Shown here piece after piece: positions 44,989-53,867 of a DNA stretch of 64,000 bases; positions within the stretch are counted from its first letter, which is position 1, and the number at the start of each line of letters is the position of its first letter. This stretch comes from an uncultured Eubacteriales bacterium. GTDB taxonomy: Bacteria > Bacillota > Clostridia > Peptostreptococcales > Anaerovoracaceae. Where the stretch lies: NCBI GenBank assembly GCA_900315485.1, contig OMZI01000011.1, positions 38,334-102,333 of the forward strand, given 5' to 3'. The translations under genes were made by a program, and so were the position numbers. Under the pieces are notes generated by a model, which worked only from the letters and a program-made list of their open reading frames with translations, did no database searches and was not told where the DNA came from.

Positions 44989-45017
44989 TTGACAAAAAAG
45001 TTAGTTAAGACTAACAT
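44989..45017 (+). promoter_or_regulatory. Promoter with DtxR-like operator (site C) of the large operon
   Basis: TTGACA (44989-44994), 17 bases, TAACAT (45012-45017). GTTAGTTAAGACTAAC (45000-45015) overlaps spacer and -10. Sites B and C sit back to back between divergent transcripts. Confidence 0.7.
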
Positions 45018-45076
45018 ATATTAAAAGAGAAAGGGACATTGGATCTCCTACAAGAGAAAGATCAGGTAAATAAGTA

Positions 45077-45859
45077 ATGACTATACATGAATTTGGCAAA
45101 GACAATAAACAGATAGTGGTCCTGATACACCCGTCAGCTGTGATGTGGGACTACTTCGAATATGTGATCCCGCTTATGGAGGACAGGTACCATCTCATAG
45201 TGCCGGCTCTTCCGGGATATGACGAGGACCGCATAGGAGATTTCACCAGTGTAGAAGAAATCGCAGCTGAACTTGCATACTGGCTGATCGACCACGGATA
45301 CAAAGAGATAGCGTGCATATATGGCTGCTCTATGGGAGGCTCTATAGTTACCCGCTTCCTGGCGGATGACCGCGTCAAGGTAAGAAATGCGGTGATCGAC
45401 GGAGGCATCACGCCGTATCAGCTTCCGTGGATCGCGACAAGATTCATTGCCGTTCGGGATTTTCTGATGATATACATGGGCAAGCTCGGGGGCCTCAAAC
45501 TGCTTGAGAAGGCGTTTTCCACGGATGAGTACTCTGATGAAGATCTTAAGTATGTAGATAAAGTTCTTAAATTCATGAGCCCGAGGACGATATGGCGGAC
45601 TTTCGAATCGTGCAACAACTATAAGATGCCTGACAGGATCCATACCGGCTGCGGGCATATTGAATACTGGTATGCTGATGCTGAAGAGAAAGACAGAAAG
45701 TGGGATATAGACTATATCCGCAAGAACTTCACGCAGACAGAGTTCCGTAAGTTTGAGGATGTTGGTCATGGTGGACTTGCAGCATTGAAGCCTGAATTGC
45801 TGGCTGCTGAAATTGAGGGACTGATAAGAGGTGAAAAGAGAAAATGGATAAATACGTAA
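45077..45859 (+). CDS. Alpha/beta hydrolase
   Basis: 260 residues of the alpha/beta-hydrolase fold. The nucleophile elbow is YGCSMGGS (Ser near 86), an oxyanion-type LIHPSAVMWDY follows strand 1, and a His lies in DVGHGGL near 230. First gene of the DtxR-box operon. It overlaps the methyltransferase gene by 16 bases, which suggests the two act on the same compound. Substrate is unknown; esterase, thioesterase or lactonase are all possible. Confidence 0.8.
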   Translation: MTIHEFGKDNKQIVVLIHPSAVMWDYFEYVIPLMEDRYHLIVPALPGYDEDRIGDFTSVEEIAAELAYWLIDHGYKEIACIYGCSMGGSIVTRFLADDRVKVRNAVIDGGITPYQLPWIATRFIAVRDFLMIYMGKLGGLKLLEKAFSTDEYSDEDLKYVDKVLKFMSPRTIWRTFESCNNYKMPDRIHTGCGHIEYWYADAEEKDRKWDIDYIRKNFTQTEFRKFEDVGHGGLAALKPELLAAEIEGLIRGEKRKWINT

Positions 45860-46677
45860 TAGAAAAGGACTCTGTGCAGGAGACTTTGATGATTCCGCTG
45901 ATAGGCCGCAAGGTATGTTCGGACCATTTTCCTGAACTGTTCTCTGACCCGGAGGCGGACAGGATACTAAGCATGCTTGATTACGATCTTGGAGGCAAGC
46001 TCCGCAAGATGGAGACTGCTCCGGGACTTTTCGGAGCGCTTGAGGTAGCTCAGAGACAATACGATCTCGGATGTGAGGTCAGGGAGTACCTGAGAGACCA
46101 CCCGGAAGCGGCAGTAGTGAACATGGGCTGCGGACTTGATGATACATTCCGTAAATGTGATAACGGCACCTGCAAGGGATACAACATTGACATGCCGGAT
46201 GTGATCGAAGTCAGGAATGCTCTGCTTCCTGCGGGTGAACGCGAGCAGAATATAGCGCATGATCTCAATGACTTTGCATGGATGGATATGATCGACGCAA
46301 GCAGCGGAGCCGTGTTCTATGCATCCGGAGTGTTCTATTACTTCAGGAGAGCAGATATTCAGAAGTTGTTTGCGACTATGTCAGAGAGGTTTCCGGGCGG
46401 AGTGCTGGTATTTGACTGCTGCAACATGCGCGGTGCCAGGATGATGACCAAGACCTGGATCAGGGAGGCAGGCATCAAGGATGTCAAAGCATTCTTCTCA
46501 CTTGAGGATGCTTCAGAGATACTGTCATGGGGTGGTCGCTTCAAGGATGTCACCTCAAGAAGTTATATGCGAGGCTACCGGGATATCTACAACGATGTCA
46601 GCCGGTTTCATAAGATCATGATCAGATTCTGCGACAAACTGGTAAAGATGGTTATCGTAAAAATCACTTTCAAATAA
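45844..46677 (+). CDS. SAM-dependent O-methyltransferase-like protein (LCMT/TcmP type)
   Basis: 277 residues of the leucine-carboxyl-methyltransferase/TcmP group: an N-terminal cap (ETLMIPLIGRKVCSDHFPEL), the SAM motif VVNMGCGLDDTF, then YNIDMPDVIEVR and FYASGVFYYF. This group methylates carboxyl or hydroxyl groups of small molecules. The first ATG lies inside the hydrolase gene. Similar genes accompany iron-type ABC transporter pairs in other Firmicutes, as I recall. Confidence 0.78.
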   Translation: MDKYVIEKDSVQETLMIPLIGRKVCSDHFPELFSDPEADRILSMLDYDLGGKLRKMETAPGLFGALEVAQRQYDLGCEVREYLRDHPEAAVVNMGCGLDDTFRKCDNGTCKGYNIDMPDVIEVRNALLPAGEREQNIAHDLNDFAWMDMIDASSGAVFYASGVFYYFRRADIQKLFATMSERFPGGVLVFDCCNMRGARMMTKTWIREAGIKDVKAFFSLEDASEILSWGGRFKDVTSRSYMRGYRDIYNDVSRFHKIMIRFCDKLVKMVIVKITFK

Positions 46678-46773
46678 TGACGATTTGAAAAGAGGGAGCA
46701 CATGGCAGAGGAAGACGGTTATCGATAAACCAGGTCTGACGGTCAACTAGGCGACAGAAGGAAGGGTGATTAT

Positions 46774-48603
46774 ATGAAAGAAAAGAAAAAAAGTGATCTG
46801 AGCATACTGCTTGGATATACAGGCAGCTATAAAGGTCTGACATTTCTGGGTCTTGGACTGTCTGCGATCGCTATGATATTAGGCATGCTGCCATACATCT
46901 GCATCTGGCTGGTGGCACGTGACCTGATTACGGTAGCACCAAACTGGACAGAAGCGTCAGGGATCGCCGGATACGGGTGGCTGGCTTTTGGCTTTGCCGT
47001 TGCCGGGATCGTTGTATATTTTGCGGCTTTGATGTGTACGCATCTGGCTGCTTTCCGCACAGCTTCCAATATCCGTAAAGCCGGGATGGAGCATCTGATG
47101 AAGACGCCGCTTGGATTCTTTGATTCCAATGCTTCGGGTCTGCTGCGCAACCGTCTTGACGGAGCAGCGTCAGAGACTGAAACTCTGCTGGCGCACAATC
47201 TGGCGGATATAGTGGGTACTGTGGCTATGTTTATAACAATGCTGGTACTGATGTTCGTCTTTGACTGGCGTATGGGAGCGGCCTGCCTGCTGGCAGCTGT
47301 GATATCAGTTGCTGCCATGGCTGCAATGATGACCGGAAAGAATGCCGGTCTTATGGCAGAATACCAGGCCGCGCAGGATGTCATGAGCAAAGCCGGAACT
47401 GAATATGTACGCGGCATACCTGTTGTCAAGGTGTTCCAGCAAACTGTGTATTCTTTCAGAGCTTTCAAGCAAGCCATAGAAGATTACAGCGCCAAGGCCG
47501 AACACTATCAGGCGGACGTCTGCAGAATACCCCAGGCAATCAACCTTACCTTTACGGAAGGAGCATTTATATTCCTTGTTCCGGTGGCGCTCCTGCTGGC
47601 GCCTGAAGCACTGGCTTCCGGAAACTTTGCAGGTTTTGTTGCTGATTTTGCCTTCTATGCAGTGTTCTCTGCCATCATATCAACAGCTCTGGCAAAGATC
47701 ATGTTTGCAGCCAGCGGCATGATGCTGGCAAGCACGGCGATGGGAAGGATCAATGAGGTCATGAGCGCGCCTGTGCTGCAGGTCACTGATCATCCGCAGG
47801 TGCCGAAAGATAACAGTGTGGAATTCAAAGATGTGAGCTTCACTTATGAAGGCGCTGATTTTCCGGCGCTTGATCATGTGTCGTTCAAAGTGGAGCCCGG
47901 TCAGACTGCAGCATTGGTCGGTCCTTCCGGTGGAGGAAAAACGACAGCAGCCAGCCTGATCCCGCGTTTCTGGGATGTCAGTTCAGGTAGTGTCGAAGTC
48001 GGAGGGGTCGATGTAAGAGATACCGATCCTCATATGCTTATGGACCATATAGCATTTGTTTTCCAGAATAACCGTCTGTTCAAGGCCAGTATTCTGGAAA
48101 ATGTCAGATCCGCACGACCTGAAGCGACACGTGAAGAAGTTAAGGCAGCGCTCTCAGCGGCGCAGTGTGACGATATTCTGGATAAGCTGCCTGACGGTAT
48201 GGATACAGTCATCGGAACGGAAGGAACTTACCTTTCGGGTGGTGAGCAGCAGCGCGTAGCGCTTGCGAGAGCGATCCTGAAGAACGCACCGATCGTTGTA
48301 CTGGACGAGGCCACGGCATTTGCAGACCCTGAAAATGAAGCTTTGATCCAGAAGGCATTTGCGGCGCTGACTAAGGACCGCAGCGTGATCATGATCGCGC
48401 ACCGTCTGTCTACAGTTACAGGCGCGGATAAGATAATAGTACTGGACAATGGAAAAGTATCAGAAGAAGGGACACATGAGCAGCTTCTTCAGAAAAACGG
48501 ACTGTACGCCGGAATGTGGGCTGAATACAATCAGTCAGTCAAATGGCGTATCACGCAGGGAGAAAAAGCGGGGCCCGGATCAGCGGAAAAGGAGGTGCGG
48601 TAA
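46774..48603 (+). CDS. ABC transporter, fused membrane and ATP-binding domains (subunit 1)
   Basis: 609 residues. A six-helix membrane domain is followed by an ATPase domain with Walker A GPSGGGKTT, signature LSGGEQQRVALARAI, Walker B IVVLDEATAFADPENE and the H-loop IAHRLST. The ADPENE sequence after Walker B is typical, from memory, of the siderophore-importing YbtPQ/IrtAB group, which are exporter-shaped importers. It forms a pair with the next gene, sharing one base (TAATG). No solute-binding protein is near, which fits that group. Confidence 0.88.
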   Translation: MKEKKKSDLSILLGYTGSYKGLTFLGLGLSAIAMILGMLPYICIWLVARDLITVAPNWTEASGIAGYGWLAFGFAVAGIVVYFAALMCTHLAAFRTASNIRKAGMEHLMKTPLGFFDSNASGLLRNRLDGAASETETLLAHNLADIVGTVAMFITMLVLMFVFDWRMGAACLLAAVISVAAMAAMMTGKNAGLMAEYQAAQDVMSKAGTEYVRGIPVVKVFQQTVYSFRAFKQAIEDYSAKAEHYQADVCRIPQAINLTFTEGAFIFLVPVALLLAPEALASGNFAGFVADFAFYAVFSAIISTALAKIMFAASGMMLASTAMGRINEVMSAPVLQVTDHPQVPKDNSVEFKDVSFTYEGADFPALDHVSFKVEPGQTAALVGPSGGGKTTAASLIPRFWDVSSGSVEVGGVDVRDTDPHMLMDHIAFVFQNNRLFKASILENVRSARPEATREEVKAALSAAQCDDILDKLPDGMDTVIGTEGTYLSGGEQQRVALARAILKNAPIVVLDEATAFADPENEALIQKAFAALTKDRSVIMIAHRLSTVTGADKIIVLDNGKVSEEGTHEQLLQKNGLYAGMWAEYNQSVKWRITQGEKAGPGSAEKEVR

Positions 48604-50345
48604 TGTTCGGAAAAGAATTCCAGCGTAAATACGCGCTTACAGATCAGGGAATAAAGAACACCAAAAAAGGAACATTCTGGACGGTCGTTGTGAACCTGGT
48701 CGTTATGGGCGGCATGGGTATCCTATATTTCATGATGATGAAATTCATGGATACACTGACATCTGACGCGCCGCTTCCTAAAGCATTTGTCTTTATAATA
48801 CTTGTGCTCGCTTTTATAGCACTTTCCCTGATAACACATCTCCAGCAATACCGAGCCACCTACGGCCTGGTCTATGGAGAAGTAAAAGCAGTTCGCCTGA
48901 GCATTGCGGAAAGATTAAGAAAGCTGCCTCTTGGATACTTCGGAAAGCGCGATCTAGCGGATCTGACAGAGACCATTATGGGCGATGTGAACCGCCTTGA
49001 GCATGTCTGGTCTCATTGTCTGGGGTATTTATATGGCTCATATATCTCCACGGCGATCATTGCCATCATGCTTCTCTGCTATAACTGGAAGCTTGCACTC
49101 GCGTGCCTGTGGGGAGTTCCGGTAGCTTTCGCTCTTCTCTTTGGAAGCAGAAAGCTGGCTAAGAAGAACTCAGAGGTCACAAAGGAAGCAGGTCTCAGGG
49201 TGTCTGATGGCATACAGGAGATGCTCGAAAACATTCGTGAGATAAGGGCCACGAACCAGGAGGGCCGCTTCCTGGATGACCTTAACGGTAAGATCGATCA
49301 TCATGAGAAGACCATGATCAAAGGTGAATTGTCTACCGGAATCTTTGTCAATGCAGCCAGTGTCATCATGCGTCTTGGTGTAGCGACAACTATACTGACG
49401 GGCACAAGTCTTATACTTTCCGGAAAGATAGATTTCATGATGCTGTTTATGTTCCTTCTGGTGATAACACGCATATACGCGCCGTTCGACCAGGCTCTGG
49501 CACTGATCGCTGAGATGTTCATGTCGCAGATCGCTGCCAGCCGTCTGATGGAAATCTATGACGCGAAGACTGCTGAGGGTGAAGACAACTTTGCTCCGGA
49601 CGGGCACGATATAGTCTTTGAAAATGTCGGATTTGCCTACGATAATGAACAGGTGCTGAGAGGGGTGAGCTTTACCGCAAAAGAAGGTGAAGTGACAGCG
49701 CTAGTCGGACCATCCGGTTCGGGTAAGAGTACATGCGCGAGACTTGCAGCGCGCTTGTGGGATATAGATGAGGGCGAGATACGTGTCGGTGGAGTGGACA
49801 TATCTTCAGTCGATCCCGAAGTATTGCTCACCGATTATTCAATGGTTTTCCAGGACGTGGTTCTGTTTGACGATACGGTAATGGAGAATATCCGTCTGGG
49901 CAAACACGGGGCATCAGATGAAGAAGTGCTTGCGGCTGCGAAAGCGGCGAATTGCGATGAATTTGTCAGCAAACTGCCGGATGGATACTCAACACCTATA
50001 GGAGAAAACGGAGCGAAACTTTCCGGCGGTGAACGCCAGCGGATATCAATCGCCAGGGCTCTTCTGAAGAATGCTCCGATAGTACTTCTTGATGAAGCCA
50101 CTGCATCGCTTGATGTAGAGAATGAGACTAAGGTGCAGAGAGCTCTTTCACGTTTGCTTTCAGGCAGGACTGTGCTGGTAATAGCTCACAGGATGCGCAC
50201 AGTAGAGGCAGCAGATCACATAGTTGTACTCGCAGACGGGAAGGTCGCAGAGGAAGGCAGGCCTGAAGAACTCCTGCAGAAGGACGGAAGCATATTCAGA
50301 CACATGACTGAACTGCAGACAGCCAGCGCGGGCTGGAGCATCTGA
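48603..50345 (+). CDS. ABC transporter, fused membrane and ATP-binding domains (subunit 2)
   Basis: 580 residues with the same layout: Walker A GPSGSGKST, signature LSGGERQRISIARAL, Walker B IVLLDEATASLDVENE and H-loop IAHRMRT. The GGAGGTG site before 48603 selects that ATG over an upstream in-frame start at 48543. With the preceding subunit it forms a heterodimer. Both ATP sites look complete. The metal-type promoter suggests metal-chelate transport; drug or lipid export cannot be excluded. Confidence 0.88.
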   Translation: MFGKEFQRKYALTDQGIKNTKKGTFWTVVVNLVVMGGMGILYFMMMKFMDTLTSDAPLPKAFVFIILVLAFIALSLITHLQQYRATYGLVYGEVKAVRLSIAERLRKLPLGYFGKRDLADLTETIMGDVNRLEHVWSHCLGYLYGSYISTAIIAIMLLCYNWKLALACLWGVPVAFALLFGSRKLAKKNSEVTKEAGLRVSDGIQEMLENIREIRATNQEGRFLDDLNGKIDHHEKTMIKGELSTGIFVNAASVIMRLGVATTILTGTSLILSGKIDFMMLFMFLLVITRIYAPFDQALALIAEMFMSQIAASRLMEIYDAKTAEGEDNFAPDGHDIVFENVGFAYDNEQVLRGVSFTAKEGEVTALVGPSGSGKSTCARLAARLWDIDEGEIRVGGVDISSVDPEVLLTDYSMVFQDVVLFDDTVMENIRLGKHGASDEEVLAAAKAANCDEFVSKLPDGYSTPIGENGAKLSGGERQRISIARALLKNAPIVLLDEATASLDVENETKVQRALSRLLSGRTVLVIAHRMRTVEAADHIVVLADGKVAEEGRPEELLQKDGSIFRHMTELQTASAGWSI

Positions 50346-50364
50346 TCTGACGAGGAGGGAAACT

Positions 50365-52206
50365 ATGTCAAAGAAAGCATCACAGTTTCAAAAAAGGGTA
50401 ATGAGCCTGGGATACCGCGGCAAGGAGATATTCAAGCCGCTTAATACCGGGTGGATAGACGAGCATACGGCATGTATCCGTGAATGGATCGCCAATATAT
50501 TCTTTTACACCAAAAACGGGACCACGATCATGATCGATGCCGGATACAACTATGACAGACTTGCGGAAAAGATGCGGTGGCTGGATATCGATCCATCGTC
50601 CATTCAGGATATCCTTATTACGCATCAGGATACAGACCATGTAGGAGCGGTAGAACGCGACTCAGACGGACTCTTCAGGCATGCAACACTTTATCTGAGT
50701 GAAGTCGAGAACAGATATATGACAGGAGAAGTCCGCCGGAAAGTCATCTTCGGAACCTACAAACTTCCGATGGTGGATACGGATAATAAGAAGGTGCTTC
50801 TGAAGGACGGAGACGTCTTTCAGATAGGAGACATCCGCGTCGAGGCTATAATGGTTCCCGGCCACACCTGGGGCCATATGGTCTATCTGATCGATGATGC
50901 TTATCTGTTTACCGGCGACACGATATGGTTTGGCCCTGATGGGGGATACAGTTTCATCAATTCTCTTGCGGAGGATAATGACCTTGCAAAACAGTCTCTG
51001 GCGAAACTTGAAAAACTGCTGAGAGTGCGCGGCCTGTCACCTAAGATCATCACGGGACATACAGGGTGGTCGCAGGATCTGGACTTTGCTTTTGCTCATC
51101 GCGATCAGGTCTGCAATAGCCTAAAGCGGCAGAAGCCGCATGATCCGTCAGCGCCGTACGACGGATATGATGAGAGCGATGATACGGAAGAAGGAGCAAG
51201 AAATGTTCCGCTGGTTTCTGTAAATGATGTAGAAAAGCACAAGGTTCTGCTGTTTGGGGCAGGAGTGATCGGAGCATATCTGGCACATGTGCTTATCCAG
51301 GCGGGAAATGAGGTTACGATCCTGGCAAGGGAAGAAAGAGCTAAGTCGCTAAATCAAAACGGACTTGTCATAAAGCATCATCTGCAGAGAACGACAACAA
51401 AAGATCCTGTAGAGGCTGTCACGGATGTAGGGGGCCGTTCATTTGATGCAGCTTTTGTGGTGATGCCATACCATAAGATCCGGCAGGCTCTTCCGCAGAT
51501 CAGGCAGCTTAATACAAAACTGCTTGTGCTGGTAGGAAACGATCTTGCACCGGCAGAGGTGGAGGAGGACCTGAGAAAAGCTCCCGGAATCGAAAAGATC
51601 CTGTTCGGATTCCAGGTATCGGGAGGCAAAAAAGAAGCAGATCATTATGTATGCGAACGCTTCGGCGGAAGCTTCATGGACATTGGCAGGCTCCACGGCA
51701 GGACAGACACGGAACTGAGGGAGTGGACGGAGAAGCTGTTTGAAGGCACTTCATATAAGTTGAACTGGCAGGATGATATGGAAGCATACCTGATATGCCA
51801 TCCGGCTGCCATACTGCCGATAGGATACCTTTCATACATATGTGACGGAAATCTTCGCAGCTCCACAAAAGAACAGCGCAGGATGATGGTGGATGCGTCT
51901 CATGAAGCATTCGAAGCGCTGAAAGCAAAAGGTATCAGCATCTATCCTGAAGGGGATGATAAGTTCTACGAAAACGGGGCCAGAGGGAAGCTGATGAAGC
52001 TGCTTTATCTCATCATGTCCAAGTCCAGGATAGGAGACCTTATTGCCTGTGAGCATTGCCGGAATGCAGTCTCTGAGATGGAGCAGATAGATGCATTTTA
52101 TGAGGAGCTTCTGAAGGATTATCCTGAGGAAAAGCTTGAGACGTGGAACAGATTGCGGGGCATGATGCCGTCATGGGACGAACTGCATAGAAAATACGGG
52201 AACTAG
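50365..52206 (+). CDS. Fusion of metallo-beta-lactamase fold and ketopantoate-reductase-like domains
   Basis: 613 residues. Residues 1-270 are an MBL-fold hydrolase: LITHQDTDHVG (HxDxDH variant), VPGHTWGHM, FTGDT and IITGHTGW give a complete two-metal site. Residues from about 293 are an NAD(P)H-dependent PanE/ApbA-like domain with LFGAGVIGAYLA at the nucleotide site. Both halves look active. I know no standard enzyme with this pairing; a thioester or lactone hydrolysis followed by keto reduction is plausible. It also shares GKEIFKPLN with the next protein. Confidence 0.8.
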   Translation: MSKKASQFQKRVMSLGYRGKEIFKPLNTGWIDEHTACIREWIANIFFYTKNGTTIMIDAGYNYDRLAEKMRWLDIDPSSIQDILITHQDTDHVGAVERDSDGLFRHATLYLSEVENRYMTGEVRRKVIFGTYKLPMVDTDNKKVLLKDGDVFQIGDIRVEAIMVPGHTWGHMVYLIDDAYLFTGDTIWFGPDGGYSFINSLAEDNDLAKQSLAKLEKLLRVRGLSPKIITGHTGWSQDLDFAFAHRDQVCNSLKRQKPHDPSAPYDGYDESDDTEEGARNVPLVSVNDVEKHKVLLFGAGVIGAYLAHVLIQAGNEVTILAREERAKSLNQNGLVIKHHLQRTTTKDPVEAVTDVGGRSFDAAFVVMPYHKIRQALPQIRQLNTKLLVLVGNDLAPAEVEEDLRKAPGIEKILFGFQVSGGKKEADHYVCERFGGSFMDIGRLHGRTDTELREWTEKLFEGTSYKLNWQDDMEAYLICHPAAILPIGYLSYICDGNLRSSTKEQRRMMVDASHEAFEALKAKGISIYPEGDDKFYENGARGKLMKLLYLIMSKSRIGDLIACEHCRNAVSEMEQIDAFYEELLKDYPEEKLETWNRLRGMMPSWDELHRKYGN

Positions 52207-52247
52207 ATGCTGTTCAGTAGATATAAGACAATCTATGGAGAAAAGCA

Positions 52248-53816
52248 ATGTACAGAGTGACAAATCTTACAGATACAGAGATAAGAAAGATAGGCGATGC
52301 GTATGCTGACTACACATACTCTGAAGGTGAAGTCGGAATGACGCTGGTCTATAAGGACAGGCAGGCCGTAAGCGATTATATCTGCGGCTTTGTCAGCGCG
52401 ATGATCAAAAATGGCTCTCTATATACGACTGGCCCTGAGCACGAAGGGTATATAGCGTATTATCCGTCATGGAAAATGATGAGGCCGGCTGCGGTCACGG
52501 AGCTGCTCAGAACTTTCGGGAGCACTATGGGAATCAAGGGCGTGCGCGATTTAATAAGCAAGTTGTCAGCCGCCGGAGAATCTTTTGAAGACAGCCTGAA
52601 AAAGGCAAGGAAAAAGTATATATTTGTTGCTCTCGTGGCAGTCCCTGAAGAGCACCAGGGCAAGGGGCATATGCGCAAGCTTCTGGAGTTCGCCTTTGAG
52701 AAGGGGCGGGAAAACAATTGCCCTGTTATTCTTGACACCGATGATTCTCTTAAAAAGACCAAGTACGAACACCTCGGAATGAAAACTGTAAGGACCAGAA
52801 AGATCGCGGATGATTCATTCATGTATGATCTGGTCTGGGAACCGGATGAGAGCAAAGTAATGAGCTCGAAAGACAGTGGAAAGGAGATATTCAAACCGCT
52901 GAATAAGCAGATCGCTATTCCGGAAACCGAAGGATTCTATGGCGCATATTACCCGAATAGTAAGTCTTCAGATAAGGCGATGATACTTATGCTGGGAGAC
53001 AGTTCTGACGACAGGCTTGCCGTCAGCGGCGCAAAATGGATCCATGAACTTGGCTGCCATGCTCTTGCCATGTCCCCGGACAAAAAAGACTACGGCCATC
53101 ATAATTACCCGATCGAAAGATTTGGATCAGCGATAGCATTTCTGAAGGCCCGCGGCATCAAAAAAATCGGTATTGCCGGTGCATCTACTACCGGCATGCT
53201 GGCTCTGGTGGCTGCATCTTACTATCCTGATATAACTCTGACCATAGCGATGTCGCCAAGCGATTTTATCATGGAAGGGTTCTACCAGGATGGAAAAGAC
53301 GGTATGAGAGAACGTCCGGGAGACAATGAATCAACAGTAACGTGGAAGGGTGAGCCGCTGCCTTATCTGCCGTATGCATACAGACACCCTGAATACTGGC
53401 AGAAAATACAGGAAGAAACCAAAGAAGGCAGGGATATGGTGGCTTCGAGGAAGATGTTTGATGAGTCAGAGCGAAGACACCCGGTTCAGGAAGATGAAAA
53501 AATCAAAGTCGAGAATATCAAAGGGCAGATAGTATTTGTAGGAGCCGAAGATGATGTCCTGTGGGATACATGCAAGTACATACGCAGGATGGAGGAGAGG
53601 CTTACGGAGAAACAGCACGATTGCACTTATCTGTCGCTTATATACGAGCATGGAACGCATTTTGTTTTCCCGGAGTCGCTTCTCAGAAAGATGCTCCCGG
53701 TAGGAGCGGACCTGATGACACTTCTCTTCAAAGCAGGAAGAGAACATCCCGCAGAATGCAAAGCCGTTAGAGAAGATATAGATATCAAACTGAGAGAAGT
53801 AATATCTGAGTGGTAG
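52248..53816 (+). CDS. Fusion of GNAT acetyltransferase and alpha/beta-hydrolase (BAAT-like) domains
   Basis: 522 residues. Residues 1-205 are a GNAT domain with LVAVPEEHQGKGHMRKLLEFA, the acetyl-CoA loop. After GKEIFKPLN (211-219), an alpha/beta hydrolase begins; its nucleophile region is GIAGASTTGM (Ser near 316), with an acid candidate in FVGAEDDVLW and a His in YEHGTHFVF. The hydrolase half resembles bile acid-CoA:amino acid acyltransferase/thioesterase C-terminal domains and the free-standing protein at 60078. Both halves could use acyl-CoA. Substrate is unknown. Confidence 0.75.
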   Translation: MYRVTNLTDTEIRKIGDAYADYTYSEGEVGMTLVYKDRQAVSDYICGFVSAMIKNGSLYTTGPEHEGYIAYYPSWKMMRPAAVTELLRTFGSTMGIKGVRDLISKLSAAGESFEDSLKKARKKYIFVALVAVPEEHQGKGHMRKLLEFAFEKGRENNCPVILDTDDSLKKTKYEHLGMKTVRTRKIADDSFMYDLVWEPDESKVMSSKDSGKEIFKPLNKQIAIPETEGFYGAYYPNSKSSDKAMILMLGDSSDDRLAVSGAKWIHELGCHALAMSPDKKDYGHHNYPIERFGSAIAFLKARGIKKIGIAGASTTGMLALVAASYYPDITLTIAMSPSDFIMEGFYQDGKDGMRERPGDNESTVTWKGEPLPYLPYAYRHPEYWQKIQEETKEGRDMVASRKMFDESERRHPVQEDEKIKVENIKGQIVFVGAEDDVLWDTCKYIRRMEERLTEKQHDCTYLSLIYEHGTHFVFPESLLRKMLPVGADLMTLLFKAGREHPAECKAVREDIDIKLREVISEW

Positions 53817-53867
53817 AAAACTTTGAGATGAGTGTTACAGATTCATTTAGTAAAAAATGGAGAACAT

